Below are positions 9,255-19,033 of a DNA stretch of 64,000 bases, piece by piece. Position 1 is the first letter of the stretch. Every line of letters begins with the position of its first letter. The notes beneath the pieces are model-generated. The model had not been told where the DNA came from. It did no database searches and was given only the letters and a program-made list of their open reading frames with translations. Source of the DNA: Anaerococcus octavius. Its GTDB lineage: Bacteria; Bacillota; Clostridia; Tissierellales; Peptoniphilaceae. The stretch is taken from NCBI RefSeq assembly GCF_900445265.1, contig NZ_UFTA01000002.1, forward strand, positions 1,674,001 through 1,738,000, read 5' to 3'. A program made the translations under genes and the position numbers.

Positions 9255-11171
9255 ATGTTAAAAGATATATATAATGAAAATGAAAATAAAAAAGTTAATT
9301 CACGAGAAATAGATAAACTTAAAGAAAATTTTCCTCAATATTTTAATAAGGATGGGGATTTTAAAATAGATGAATTTAAAAAAATGTTAGAAGATGATGA
9401 AGTTAATTTTGATAAAGAAGGATATAGACTAGACTTTCTTGGCAAGTCTTATGCAAGATTTGAGAGTGCCTTAGAAACGGAAACGGTTATTACACCTGAT
9501 ACCAAACATAATAACGAAGAAATAAATAAAGATAGTGAAAATATGTATATTGTGGGTGATAATATTGATGCATTAAAACACTTGCTAAAATCCTATTCTG
9601 GAAAAGTCAAGTGTATATACATAGATCCTCCTTATAATACAGGATCAGATGGATTTGTTTATCCGGATAATTTCAAATTTGATAAAGATACTTTGTCAAA
9701 CAAAATGGGTGTAAGTGAGGAGGAGGCAGATAGAATTCTTTCGCTGCAAGGAAAATCTACTCATTCTGCTTGGCTTACATTTATGTATCCTAGACTTCTT
9801 TTAGCCAGAGATTTACTTTCTGATGATGGAGTTATTTTTATATCCATTGACGATAATGAACAGGCTAATTTAAGATTGATTTGTGATGAAATATTTGGAG
9901 AAGAAAATATAGTAGAGAATTTAGTTTGGAAAAGGAGAGCAACACCACCAAACGATAGGATAATAGGAAAAAATCATGAATATATTGCATTATACAGCAA
10001 AAATAATGCATCTATACAATTAAACTTACAAAGAAGAACTAAAAAAATGAATTCTCAATATAGTAATCCAGACAATGATCCCAGAGGTCCGCGGAGTTAT
10101 TCTGATTTGTCTGGTAATGGTAAAGGTGGAAGGTTAGTACCTAGCTGTATTTATCCTATAGTAAATCCAAATACTGGAGAGAAACATTTTCCTCCTAAAA
10201 ATAAGTGCTGGTTATATAATGAGCAAACAATGAAAACTTTACAAAGAGATAATCGAATAGTATTCCGAGGTCATAATGGAAAACCTTATAAAAAGAAATT
10301 TTTGAGTGAAGTAAGAAATGGAGCTACCCTGCCTACTCTTATTGAAGATAGTTATTTTAATTATGATTTAGATTTATCAGGTGCTCCTACTTCTCAAGAC
10401 TCATCAAAAGAAATAAAAGATTTATTTGAGATTGATATTTTTGAATTTCCAAAACCTACAAAACTTATAAAGAAATTTATGTTATCTGGTCTTAACAAAG
10501 ATGATTATGCACTTGATTTTTTCTCGGGTTCCGCTACAACGGCAGATTCAATAATGCAATTAAATGCAGAAGATGGTGGGAATAGAAAGTATATTCTTGT
10601 TCAAATTTCAGAAAAAATTGAAAAAAATAAATCGCCTTATAAAGCTGGATATAGAACGATTGACGAGATAGGTCGAGAAAGAATCAAGCGTGCTGCTTCT
10701 AAAATAAAAGAAGAAACAGGTGCAGATATTGATTATGGATTTAAATTATATAGATTAAATGAACCCACAGTTCAGACCGTTGATAAACTTATTGACTTTG
10801 ATCCAAATGATATAAACTTTAATGAAAATGATTATGTTTCAAATTTTGATTTTAACGGTGAAAAGGGAAAGGATACTATTCTAACTACTTGGTTAAATGA
10901 AGATGGATATGGGTTATTGGCGAAAGTTGAATCTTTAAAAATTGGGAATTATGAAGCAGATAAATATAAAAATAGTCTATACCTCATAGAACCAGGGATA
11001 AAGAGCGATGATATTATGGAACTTATAAAATTACTTGAAAAAAATCAACTTGATATAAATAGGGTAGTAGCCTATGGATACTCATTAAATTTTAATACAG
11101 CAAATGAGTTAAGAAATAATTTGAAAAATCTAAAGAATAATCAATCTGTAAGCTTAATAGAGAGATACTAA
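9255..11171 (+). CDS. mod: Type III restriction-modification system, Mod subunit (adenine-N6 methyltransferase)
   Basis: 638 aa. It methylates adenine in a short asymmetric site and provides sequence recognition for the Mod-Res complex. The catalytic motif DPPY is at 124-127 (IYIDPPYNTG) and the AdoMet-binding motif DFFSGSATTADS near 418-430 comes later, the order (motif IV, target domain, motif I) typical of beta-class type III Mod proteins. The region between them (about 220-400) is the variable target-recognition domain, so specificity cannot be predicted. Its TAA is directly followed by the ATG of res. The locus is AT-rich like its flanks, and no phase-variable simple repeat is seen in it. 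Confidence 0.95.
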   Translation: MLKDIYNENENKKVNSREIDKLKENFPQYFNKDGDFKIDEFKKMLEDDEVNFDKEGYRLDFLGKSYARFESALETETVITPDTKHNNEEINKDSENMYIVGDNIDALKHLLKSYSGKVKCIYIDPPYNTGSDGFVYPDNFKFDKDTLSNKMGVSEEEADRILSLQGKSTHSAWLTFMYPRLLLARDLLSDDGVIFISIDDNEQANLRLICDEIFGEENIVENLVWKRRATPPNDRIIGKNHEYIALYSKNNASIQLNLQRRTKKMNSQYSNPDNDPRGPRSYSDLSGNGKGGRLVPSCIYPIVNPNTGEKHFPPKNKCWLYNEQTMKTLQRDNRIVFRGHNGKPYKKKFLSEVRNGATLPTLIEDSYFNYDLDLSGAPTSQDSSKEIKDLFEIDIFEFPKPTKLIKKFMLSGLNKDDYALDFFSGSATTADSIMQLNAEDGGNRKYILVQISEKIEKNKSPYKAGYRTIDEIGRERIKRAASKIKEETGADIDYGFKLYRLNEPTVQTVDKLIDFDPNDINFNENDYVSNFDFNGEKGKDTILTTWLNEDGYGLLAKVESLKIGNYEADKYKNSLYLIEPGIKSDDIMELIKLLEKNQLDINRVVAYGYSLNFNTANELRNNLKNLKNNQSVSLIERY

Positions 11172-14100
11172 ATGAGTATAAGGTTAGAAATATTGCCGCA
11201 TCAAGGAGATGCACTAGATACAATAAAATCTGTATTATACGATACAAAAATATCTTATAACACAAATTTATATGAAAACCCTACTATAAATACAAAAGAT
11301 CCTCAGATAGAAAAAAATATAAAAAATATATGGAATCAATCATATGAGCTTACAGGACTTCCTAAAATCCCTCAAATTATGAGAAAAACATACAAAGATG
11401 ATAATCCACTAGGAATAGACATAAAGATGGAAACAGGTACTGGTAAAACTTACGTTTATACCAGATTAATGTACGAGTTGCATAATCTCGGATTTTTTAA
11501 ATTTATTATTTTGGTACCATCTACCCCTATTAAAGAAGGAACTCGTAATTTTATAGAGTCTGATTATTCTAAATCACATTTCAAGGATTTATTTCCAGAC
11601 TTAAATTTGGATTTAAATGTTCTAGATCCTCAAAAAAATAAAAAAGGTCGAAAAATGGTCCCTACAGCAATTTCTAATTTTGCTAGAGGAAGTAGACTTG
11701 AAAATAATAAAATTAATACTCTTCTTACAACAAGTTCTATGCTAATGAGTAAGGCAACTATGGCTAAGGATGACTACGACCAGACACTTTTAGGTGAATT
11801 TACTCAGCCTTACGAAGCTCTAAGAAATACAAAGCCTATTGTAATAATAGATGAACCACACAGATTTAAGAGAGAAAATGTAGCTTATAAAACAATTATA
11901 GAAGAACTAGACCCACAGATAATTTTTAGATTTGGAGCAACTTTTCCAGATTTACCTAAAAATCAAGGCAAAGATTATAATAACTTAGTTTATAACTTAG
12001 GGGCTGCTAGAGCATTTAATGAAGGCCTTGTAAAAGGCGTAGCACATCAAACAATTGAGAATATAAATGAAGATGATGGTAAGATTAAGTTTACATCTTG
12101 GGAAGGTAGAGGTAGTAAAAAAATTCTTACCTTTAGGGATGAAAAGACAAGTAAAGCTCAAAAATTAAAAATCAATGATGATTTAGGAATTATAAGTCCT
12201 AGTTTTTCAGGTATAACTATAGATAAAATTGGTAAAACTGATGATGAAAATATCTCCTCAGGAGTTACTTTATCCAACGGTATGATATTAACTCCTAAAG
12301 ATATTATATACTCATCCGTTTACTCAGAAACATACCAAGATATGATGATACAACAGGCCATAAAAAATCATTTTATAATTGAGTGGCAGAATTTTAATAG
12401 AAACGAAAAAATTAAAACTTTATCTTTATTTTTTATAGATAGTATTTATTCTTTTAGAGCTGAAGATAGCAAACCAGGTTCATTAAGATTAAAATTTGAA
12501 AAATACCTTTTAATTGATCTTGATAAAATAATAGATAAATTAGTAAATAAGAAAACTAAAACAAAAAGAGAAGAAGAATATTTATCATATTTATATGCTA
12601 CAAAAAATAATATTGAGTATGCATCTGGTGGTTATTTTGCAGAAGATAATTCTACAAAAGATGAAGATATAAAAGAAGAAGTAGAAGAAATTCTTAGAGA
12701 TAAGCAGAAATTACTATCTTTTAAAAATGATGATGGAAGTTGGAATATAAGAAGATTTATTTTCTCAAAATGGACTTTAAAAGAAGGATGGGATAATCCA
12801 AATGTATTTCAAATTGTGAAATTACGCTCTTCAGGAAGTGAGACAAGTAAGCTACAAGAAGTTGGTAGAGGGTTAAGATTGCCAGTCGACGAATATGGTA
12901 ACAGAATAAGTGATGAGCAGTTTTACCTGACTTATTTGATAGATTTCTCCGAAGTTGATTTTGCAAAGAATTTAGTCAATGAAATCAACGACGCTGAAGG
13001 TAGTAATTTAAATGTTAGAGAGTTAATATTAGACGTGGCTGAAAAGAGAAATATTAATCCTGACGAATTAGCGATGAAGTTGATGAAAGACGGCTATATT
13101 GATACTGATAAAAATATTTATTTAGAAAATATAGATAAATTTTACTCGGAATATCCAGAGTTTAACCAAGGTATTAAACCAGGCATTATTATAGATAGTA
13201 CCTCTAAAAAAGAAGTAGTAAACATCAGAAAAGATAGATTCCAAATGATTAAATTATTATGGGAAACTATAAATCATAAATATTATTTAAAGTTAGAAGA
13301 TACACCAGACGAGGAGCTTATAAAAGTTATAGAAGATATATTTTCTAATGATGAAGATAGTATTTTTGAAACTAATAGGGTGAATGTTTGGGAATCAAGG
13401 ACTAGGAATAATCCAGTAGGAGAAGTGGTTTTAGATAAAGGAATCACTGATTCCTATGAGATCTATGAGAGCATACCATACAATGAGTTTTTAAAAAGAA
13501 TTAATAAAAACACAGGTTTACCACTGCCTATTATCCATCAAGGCATAGTAAATTTTTCTAGAAAAGATACACTACCAAAAAATTTTTTGAATAACAAAGT
13601 TGCTGATAATTTTATAAATAAATTTAAGGATTGGTATATCCACGCATATAACAGTCATTATTCATATGAGAGATTAAATATAGATAGGAAAGAAACAGCC
13701 CTTACAGATGTAAATGGTCAGGTAAAAGACTATATAATTCAAGGAAATCTAGGTATATACAAAGATGAGAGTTTAAAAACACCAGAATCTTTTTTATATG
13801 ATACAGTAATATTTGATAGTCCAAAAGAAAAACAAACTATTGTAAGTTCTGGAGATAGCAATTTATCTGATGCAGTTATAGCTTTTGGAAAAATACCTCG
13901 CCAGAGTATACAAGTCCCTCTATACTTTGGAGGAACAACTAGCCCAGATTTCATGTATTTGTTAAAAGATGGTGACGATTATAGACTAGGTCTCATAATT
14001 GAGACAAAAGATGTAGATAAGGATGAGGATTTAAGGGGCGTTGAAAAACATAAAATTTCGGCAGCCAAAAAGTTCTTTGAAACTATGAAAGCTGATGGTA

Positions 14101-14180
14101 TAAATGTAGATTTTAAAAAACAGTTTAAGCGCGATCAAGTATATACTATGATAGAGGGACTATTTAAGGACAATATATAA
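11172..14180 (+). CDS. res: Type III restriction enzyme, Res subunit
   Basis: 1002 aa helicase-nuclease that cleaves unmethylated DNA together with Mod. Walker A METGTGKT at 86-93 and the DEAH-type box DEPH at 227-230 mark a superfamily 2 motor; a second RecA-like domain follows with EVGRGLRLP near 560. The C-terminal PD-(D/E)xK nuclease is visible as PDFMYL near 925 and IIETKD near 943. Length is normal and the frame is intact, so the system is probably active. It starts immediately after the mod stop codon, indicating translational coupling. Confidence 0.95.
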   Translation: MSIRLEILPHQGDALDTIKSVLYDTKISYNTNLYENPTINTKDPQIEKNIKNIWNQSYELTGLPKIPQIMRKTYKDDNPLGIDIKMETGTGKTYVYTRLMYELHNLGFFKFIILVPSTPIKEGTRNFIESDYSKSHFKDLFPDLNLDLNVLDPQKNKKGRKMVPTAISNFARGSRLENNKINTLLTTSSMLMSKATMAKDDYDQTLLGEFTQPYEALRNTKPIVIIDEPHRFKRENVAYKTIIEELDPQIIFRFGATFPDLPKNQGKDYNNLVYNLGAARAFNEGLVKGVAHQTIENINEDDGKIKFTSWEGRGSKKILTFRDEKTSKAQKLKINDDLGIISPSFSGITIDKIGKTDDENISSGVTLSNGMILTPKDIIYSSVYSETYQDMMIQQAIKNHFIIEWQNFNRNEKIKTLSLFFIDSIYSFRAEDSKPGSLRLKFEKYLLIDLDKIIDKLVNKKTKTKREEEYLSYLYATKNNIEYASGGYFAEDNSTKDEDIKEEVEEILRDKQKLLSFKNDDGSWNIRRFIFSKWTLKEGWDNPNVFQIVKLRSSGSETSKLQEVGRGLRLPVDEYGNRISDEQFYLTYLIDFSEVDFAKNLVNEINDAEGSNLNVRELILDVAEKRNINPDELAMKLMKDGYIDTDKNIYLENIDKFYSEYPEFNQGIKPGIIIDSTSKKEVVNIRKDRFQMIKLLWETINHKYYLKLEDTPDEELIKVIEDIFSNDEDSIFETNRVNVWESRTRNNPVGEVVLDKGITDSYEIYESIPYNEFLKRINKNTGLPLPIIHQGIVNFSRKDTLPKNFLNNKVADNFINKFKDWYIHAYNSHYSYERLNIDRKETALTDVNGQVKDYIIQGNLGIYKDESLKTPESFLYDTVIFDSPKEKQTIVSSGDSNLSDAVIAFGKIPRQSIQVPLYFGGTTSPDFMYLLKDGDDYRLGLIIETKDVDKDEDLRGVEKHKISAAKKFFETMKADGINVDFKKQFKRDQVYTMIEGLFKDNI

Positions 14181-14250
14181 ATTGTTGAGACCTAGATTAG
14201 GTTATGAATTTAATAAATAATTATAATATACTTTAAAGAAAGGATTTTCT

Positions 14251-14925
14251 TTGGCAAGAGGAATAATTTATGTAATGACAACAGTAGTTCCAGGTCTAAT
14301 AAAGATTGGTAAGACTGATGTTAATAACTTTAACAATAGAATGTATGGACTAGAACGCCATGGTTATGCTAATGTAACAGGTCTTAGTCGTGAGTTTGCT
14401 ATTGAGCTTGATGATTATGATGAAAAAGAGAAGCTCTTGCATGAGATATTTTATAAGAGTCGTGTTCCAAATACTGAGCTCTTTGCTTTGGATGTAGATT
14501 TAGTAACTCATTTATTATCATCCTTTGAAGGTAGACAAGTTTATCCTGAGCTAGAGACAAAGGAAGAAGTATACAATAAATCTAAAAACGAATTTAAATC
14601 AAAGCAAGATGTAAATCTAATACCTGATGGTACTTATACTCTTAATAGAAGTATTAGGGGTTATGGTAAAGTATATGCTGAAATGGTAGTTGAGAATGGG
14701 ATTCTTACTTTAAAGTCAGGTGCGAAATGTGCACCTTTAGTAAGAGAAAATCCTCCTAAAGATGTACTAAGGGCCAATGTTATTAATAATGTTTTACAAG
14801 AAGACTATGTATTTACATCTCCATCTACAGCAGCATACCTAGTTGTGGGAAAGAATACTAACGGATGGACTGATTGGAAGAATAAAACTGGAGAAGTTAT
14901 AGATATTTATAGAAATAAAAGGTGA
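14251..14925 (+). CDS. GIY-YIG nuclease-fold protein with DUF4357-like C-terminus
   Basis: 224 aa. Residues 1-75 resemble the GIY-YIG/T5orf172 fold (GIIYVMTTV, then LIKIGKTD). The C-terminal part (about 115-220) resembles DUF4357, with AKCAPLVREN and WKNKTG near the end. The start is TTG at 14251 behind AAAGGA; there is no better ATG. It lies 70 bp after res and is likely cotranscribed, so an accessory role in DNA restriction or defence is possible. Catalytic competence cannot be judged because the expected downstream Arg and Glu positions are not certain here. Confidence 0.65.
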   Translation: MARGIIYVMTTVVPGLIKIGKTDVNNFNNRMYGLERHGYANVTGLSREFAIELDDYDEKEKLLHEIFYKSRVPNTELFALDVDLVTHLLSSFEGRQVYPELETKEEVYNKSKNEFKSKQDVNLIPDGTYTLNRSIRGYGKVYAEMVVENGILTLKSGAKCAPLVRENPPKDVLRANVINNVLQEDYVFTSPSTAAYLVVGKNTNGWTDWKNKTGEVIDIYRNKR

Positions 14926-14947
14926 GAATTAAGTTTCTCACTTTTTT
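14922..14947 (+). terminator. Terminator overlapping the stop codon of the GIY-YIG gene
   Basis: Stem GTGAGAA/TTCTCAC with loop, then T6. The TGA stop codon (14923-14925) lies inside the 5' arm. Confidence 0.85.
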
Positions 14948-14997
14948 CTATTTATTACTCACTTCATTTGACACCACCAAATCCACCGGTATCATAA

Positions 14998-15019
14998 CAT
15001 ATAGAAATATTTCTATATG
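14998..15019 (+). promoter_or_regulatory. Perfect 22-bp palindromic operator before arsR
   Basis: The half-site CATATAGAAAT is followed directly by its exact reverse complement. It ends 9 bp before the arsR ATG. ArsR/SmtB repressors bind imperfect inverted repeats over their own promoters, so this is the likely operator. Confidence 0.75.
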
Positions 15020-15028
15020 AGGTGGATT

Positions 15029-15331
15029 ATGAGTGTTGATTATGAAAATATAGCTAAGAAGCTTAAGGTAATATCTGATCCTAAGAGGCTTAAGATTATA
15101 GATATGTTATCTTGTGATGAGCTTTGTGCTTGTGAGATACTTGAAAAATTTGATATAAGCCAACCTACATTATCTCATGATATGAGAAAGCTAGAAGAGG
15201 TTGGACTTGTTTCTAGCAGAAGAGAGGGTAAGAATACTTACTACTCTTTAAATAAGGATCGTTTAGATGAGATTGAGGATGGTTTAAAGCTCATATTTCA
15301 TATCCAAGATGACTGTATTTGCAAGGTGTAA
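15029..15331 (+). CDS. arsR: ArsR-family metalloregulator (arsenite-responsive repressor)
   Basis: About 100 aa, winged-helix repressor of the ars operon; binding of As(III) releases it from DNA. The start is taken as ATG 15029 because GAGGTGG lies just upstream; an in-frame ATG at 15017 would overlap that ribosome binding site and the operator. The metal site is the CDELCACE cysteine cluster in the alpha-3 region (typical ELCVCEL box of ArsR), followed by the recognition helix SQPTLSHDMRKLEE. It heads arsD-arsA-arsC-acr3. Confidence 0.93.
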   Translation: MSVDYENIAKKLKVISDPKRLKIIDMLSCDELCACEILEKFDISQPTLSHDMRKLEEVGLVSSRREGKNTYYSLNKDRLDEIEDGLKLIFHIQDDCICKV

Positions 15332-15358
15332 AATCCTAGGCAAATATTTTTTCTAAAA

Positions 15359-15388
15359 CATATAGAAATATTTGAATGTGTCTATATG
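15359..15388 (+). promoter_or_regulatory. Second, degenerate ars operator between arsR and arsD
   Basis: The left half CATATAGAAAT of the arsR operator recurs at 15359, followed by ATTTGAATG and then TCTATATG at 15381-15388, a displaced right half-site. This suggests a second ArsR site and an internal promoter for arsDA-C-acr3. Confidence 0.5.
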
Positions 15389-15431
15389 TATTTTGTTACA
15401 TAGATTATAATTTTAAATTAAGGAGGATTTT

Positions 15432-15800
15432 ATGAAAAAGATGTATATATATGAAGATGCTATGTGCTGCTCAACAGGTGTATGTGGACCAAGTCCAGAT
15501 GAAGAGTTGATGAGAGTATCTACTTTGATAGATAAGCTTACAAAAAGTGGAGCTAGCATTGATAGATATAATCTAACTAACAATACTAAAAATTTTGTAG
15601 AAAACAAAACTATTAACAATCTTTTAGGGGAAAAAGGTAGAGATATCCTACCAGTTGTAATGATTGATGATGAAATTGTTATGACAGGTAAGTATCCTAG
15701 CAATGAAGAATTTTATGAAATGTTATTTATAGCTGATGAAGCCAAGGAAGAAACAAATAGTGATGGTGGATCTTGCTGTTCTCGCGGTGGATGCTGCTAA
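15432..15800 (+). CDS. arsD: Arsenite metallochaperone / trans-acting repressor ArsD
   Basis: 122 aa, hands As(III) to the ArsA ATPase. The essential cysteines are all present at the same positions as in the classic plasmid protein: Cys12, Cys13 and Cys18 near the N-terminus, plus C-terminal vicinal pairs Cys115-116 and Cys121-122. A GGAGG site precedes the ATG. It sits 30 bp before arsA, its functional partner. Confidence 0.95.
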   Translation: MKKMYIYEDAMCCSTGVCGPSPDEELMRVSTLIDKLTKSGASIDRYNLTNNTKNFVENKTINNLLGEKGRDILPVVMIDDEIVMTGKYPSNEEFYEMLFIADEAKEETNSDGGSCCSRGGCC

Positions 15801-15830
15801 TAGCAATAAAAGAAAAGGGAGTGATTCTAA

Positions 15831-17573
15831 ATGAAACAATTTGATATTAAGGAAATTGACTTAACCAAATACTTATTTTTCACAGGAAAGGGAGGAGTTG
15901 GTAAGACTTCTACTGCCTGTGCTAGTGCAATTAGCCTAGCTGATGAGGGCAATGAAGTTCTATTAATCAGTACTGACCCTGCCTCAAACCTTCAAGATGT
16001 CTTTGAGACTGAGCTTGATAATAAGGGTGTAAGGATAGAAGGTGTGGATGGGCTTACTGTTGTAAACCTAGACCCTATAGAAGCTGCTAATGAGTACAAG
16101 GAAAGTGTAGTTGGTCCTTACAGAGGACAGCTACCTGATAGTGTAATAGAAAATATGGAGGAGCAATTATCCGGATCTTGTACTGTTGAGATAGCTGCCT
16201 TTAATGAATTTTCTAAGTTTATAACTGCTTCAGACCTTAAAGATAAATATGATTATATAATATTTGATACTGCGCCAACTGGCCATACCTTAAGGATGCT
16301 CCAACTTCCTTCTGCTTGGACGAGCTTTATCAGCGAAAGTACTCACGGAGCTTCATGCCTAGGTCAATTATCAGGTCTAGAAGATGAGAAAGAAACATAC
16401 AAGTTTGCTGTAGATACCTTAGCTGATGGTAAGCTTACAAGCTTAATATTAGTTGCAAGACCTGAGGAAACTCCTCTTCTTGAAGCAAATAGAGCCTCTG
16501 CTGAACTATCAGAACTAGGTATTAACAATCAAATTCTTATCATAAACGGTCTTTTAAGTGGCCATGATGATGAAGTTTCTGAAGCTTTCTATAAAAAACA
16601 AGAAGAGTCCCTAGACAAGATGCCAGAAGGTATTAAGGATCTTGAAACATACTTTATCCCACTTAGGGGATACAACTTAAATAGTATCGAAAATCTAAGA
16701 TCACTTCTGATTGAAGATAAGGAATATACTAGTGATGTGGATATTAATATAAATGAAAGCACAAGCCTAAAAGATGTAGTAGATGACTTATATAAGAATG
16801 AGAAAAAAGTTATCTTTACCATGGGAAAAGGTGGTGTAGGTAAGACCACATTAGCATCTGCTATTGCTAAGGGACTTCGAGATAAGGGAGAGAAGGTCCA
16901 TCTAACTACAACCGATCCTGCCAACCATTTGACTGGTATGATTGAAGAAGATGACTTATTAACTATAAGCCATATAGATGAAGAAGAAGAGCTTAAAAAA
17001 TACCAAGAAGAAGTTTTAGAAAATGCTAAAAAAACTATGTCTGATGATGACTTGGAATATGTAAAAGAAGATTTAAGATCACCATGTACTCAAGAGATTG
17101 CTGTATTTAGAGCCTTTGCAGATGTGGTGGATAAGGCTGATAGTGAAGTTGTTGTTATAGATACAGCCCCAACAGGCCACACACTTCTGCTCCTAGACTC
17201 TACAGAAAGCTACAACCAAGAGATAGAAAAAAACCAAGGTAATGTTCCAGAATCAGCAAAGAAACTTCTACCTAGATTAAAAAATAGTGATGAAACAGAA
17301 GTGCTAATTGTAACACTTGCAGAGCCTACTCCTTTCTATGAGTCTGTAAGACTTGAAGAAGACCTAAAAAGAGCGGGAATTTATAGTAAGTGGTGGATTA
17401 TAAACTCATCCATATACAAAACTGGTTCTACTAACAAGACCCTAGAAGCTAAGGCTAATAGTGAGCTAGAATGGATAAATAAGGTTGACGAGCGCACAGA
17501 TGGTAACTTCACAATAATCCCATGGTCTAGTGACCAAATCAAAGGATCTAATTTAGATAAATTAATTAAGTAG
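15831..17573 (+). CDS. arsA: Arsenite efflux pump ATPase ArsA (tandem form)
   Basis: 580 aa, two fused P-loop NTPase halves. P-loops GKGGVGKTST (19-28) and GKGGVGKTTL (332-341) and two DTAPTGHT signature segments are present. The metalloid-binding cysteines are at 117, 176 and 419, matching the three cysteines of known ArsA. It couples ATP hydrolysis to arsenite efflux, normally with a membrane porter; here the porter in the operon is Acr3-type. Confidence 0.97.
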   Translation: MKQFDIKEIDLTKYLFFTGKGGVGKTSTACASAISLADEGNEVLLISTDPASNLQDVFETELDNKGVRIEGVDGLTVVNLDPIEAANEYKESVVGPYRGQLPDSVIENMEEQLSGSCTVEIAAFNEFSKFITASDLKDKYDYIIFDTAPTGHTLRMLQLPSAWTSFISESTHGASCLGQLSGLEDEKETYKFAVDTLADGKLTSLILVARPEETPLLEANRASAELSELGINNQILIINGLLSGHDDEVSEAFYKKQEESLDKMPEGIKDLETYFIPLRGYNLNSIENLRSLLIEDKEYTSDVDININESTSLKDVVDDLYKNEKKVIFTMGKGGVGKTTLASAIAKGLRDKGEKVHLTTTDPANHLTGMIEEDDLLTISHIDEEEELKKYQEEVLENAKKTMSDDDLEYVKEDLRSPCTQEIAVFRAFADVVDKADSEVVVIDTAPTGHTLLLLDSTESYNQEIEKNQGNVPESAKKLLPRLKNSDETEVLIVTLAEPTPFYESVRLEEDLKRAGIYSKWWIINSSIYKTGSTNKTLEAKANSELEWINKVDERTDGNFTIIPWSSDQIKGSNLDKLIK

Positions 17574-17579
17574 GTATAT

Positions 17580-17996
17580 ATGACAGAAAAAACAAAAGTT
17601 GCATTTATATGCGTACACAATTCTTGCAGGTCTCAGATAGCTGAGGCCCTTGGCAAGAAGTTTGCAGGAGAAAAAATAGATTTTTACTCTGCAGGAACTG
17701 AGCTTGTAGATCAGATAAACCAAGATGCAGTAAGACTTATGAAAGAAATGCACGGGATTGATATGGAAGAAAGCCAGTATTCCAAACTTATAGATGACCT
17801 GCCAGAGGTAGACTATGTCATCTCTATGGGTTGCAATGTGGTATGCCCAATACTTCCTTTCAAGCACAAAAAGTATGACTGGGGGATAGAAGACCCTACT
17901 GGTAAGTCTGATGAAGAGTTTATCAAAGTAATAGATGAAATCGAAGGAAAATTAAAGGACTTAATCAGTGAAATAGATGAGGAGTTTGCTAGATGA
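17580..17996 (+). CDS. arsC: Arsenate reductase, LMW phosphatase type
   Basis: 138 aa. It reduces As(V) to As(III). The P-loop CVHNSCR (C-x5-R) near residues 11-17 and the paired cysteines in SMGCNVVCPI (near 80-88) identify the thioredoxin-coupled Staphylococcus/Bacillus ArsC class, not the glutaredoxin class. It begins 6 bp after arsA and overlaps acr3 by 4 bp (ATGA), implying translational coupling. Confidence 0.95.
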   Translation: MTEKTKVAFICVHNSCRSQIAEALGKKFAGEKIDFYSAGTELVDQINQDAVRLMKEMHGIDMEESQYSKLIDDLPEVDYVISMGCNVVCPILPFKHKKYDWGIEDPTGKSDEEFIKVIDEIEGKLKDLISEIDEEFAR

Positions 17997-19033
17997 AAAA
18001 ACAACAAGATATAAGCTTTTTTGAGCGAAACCTTACGTTCTGGGTCTTGATATGCATGGCTATAGGTGTTTTAATCGGACGCTTCATACCTGCTATTCCA
18101 GAGGCTTTGGGAGAGTTTGAGTTTTACAATGTATCTATCCCAACAACCATACTTCTTTGGATTATGATTTATCCAATGATGCTAAAGATTGACTTTAACA
18201 GTATAAAAAATATTAAGAATAATCCTAAGGGTTTATTTATAACATGGATTGCCAACTGGATTATCAAACCCTTTACTATGTACCTTATAGCTAAGCTATT
18301 TTTCTTTGGAATTTATAAAAATATTATTAACGAAAATCTAGCATCAGAATATCTAGCAGGTGCAGTATTATTAGGTGCTGCCCCATGTACAGCCATGGTT
18401 TTTGTTTGGAGTAAGCTAACAAGAGGGGATAGTGCCTATACCCTAGTTCAAGTGGCTAGTAATGATTTGATCTTGCTATTGGCCTATATACCAATAGTAA
18501 GCTTTTTATTAAAGAGGGGCAATATCAATATACCTTGGGGAACCCTACTTTTATCCATACTATTGTTTATAGTAGTTCCTCTTATCCTAAGTATCATTAC
18601 TAGAAGGTATGTGATAAAAAATAAGGGTGAAGATTACTTAAATAATGTATTTATCCCATCATTTGATAAGTATACTATGGTTGGATTATTACTAACTTTA
18701 ATAATTATATTTTCATTCCAAGGGATGAAAATTATCGACCAACCTCTAGATATTGCTCTTATAGCAGTACCACTTATACTTCAAACCTTTCTTATATTTG
18801 CTATAACCTTTGGCATGGCATATCTTGCAAAGCTACCTTATTCTATAGCTGCTCCATGCGGCATGATAGGAGCATCTAACTTCTTTGAATTAGCTGTAGC
18901 TGTTGCTATCTCACTATTTGGACTATCATCTGGTGCAACACTTGCAACAGTGGTAGGAGTTTTGGTAGAGGTACCAGTCATGCTACTCTTAGTAAGAATT
19001 GCAAACTCAATGGAATATAAGTTTAACAGATAA
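17993..19033 (+). CDS. acr3: Arsenite efflux permease, Acr3 family
   Basis: 346 aa with about ten TM segments. The PCTAMVFVWS segment with the essential TM4 cysteine (GAAPCTAMVF) and NDLILLLAY are typical of Acr3 (BASS superfamily), as is PCGMIGASNFFELAVA later. It exports As(III), possibly energised by ArsA. It is the last gene of the operon and is followed by a terminator. Confidence 0.95.
   Translation: MKKQQDISFFERNLTFWVLICMAIGVLIGRFIPAIPEALGEFEFYNVSIPTTILLWIMIYPMMLKIDFNSIKNIKNNPKGLFITWIANWIIKPFTMYLIAKLFFFGIYKNIINENLASEYLAGAVLLGAAPCTAMVFVWSKLTRGDSAYTLVQVASNDLILLLAYIPIVSFLLKRGNINIPWGTLLLSILLFIVVPLILSIITRRYVIKNKGEDYLNNVFIPSFDKYTMVGLLLTLIIIFSFQGMKIIDQPLDIALIAVPLILQTFLIFAITFGMAYLAKLPYSIAAPCGMIGASNFFELAVAVAISLFGLSSGATLATVVGVLVEVPVMLLLVRIANSMEYKFNR

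Noticed and set aside
15017..15031. Upstream ATG for arsR at 15017
   Set aside because: It overlaps the operator and would use up the GAGGTGG ribosome binding site that serves ATG 15029.
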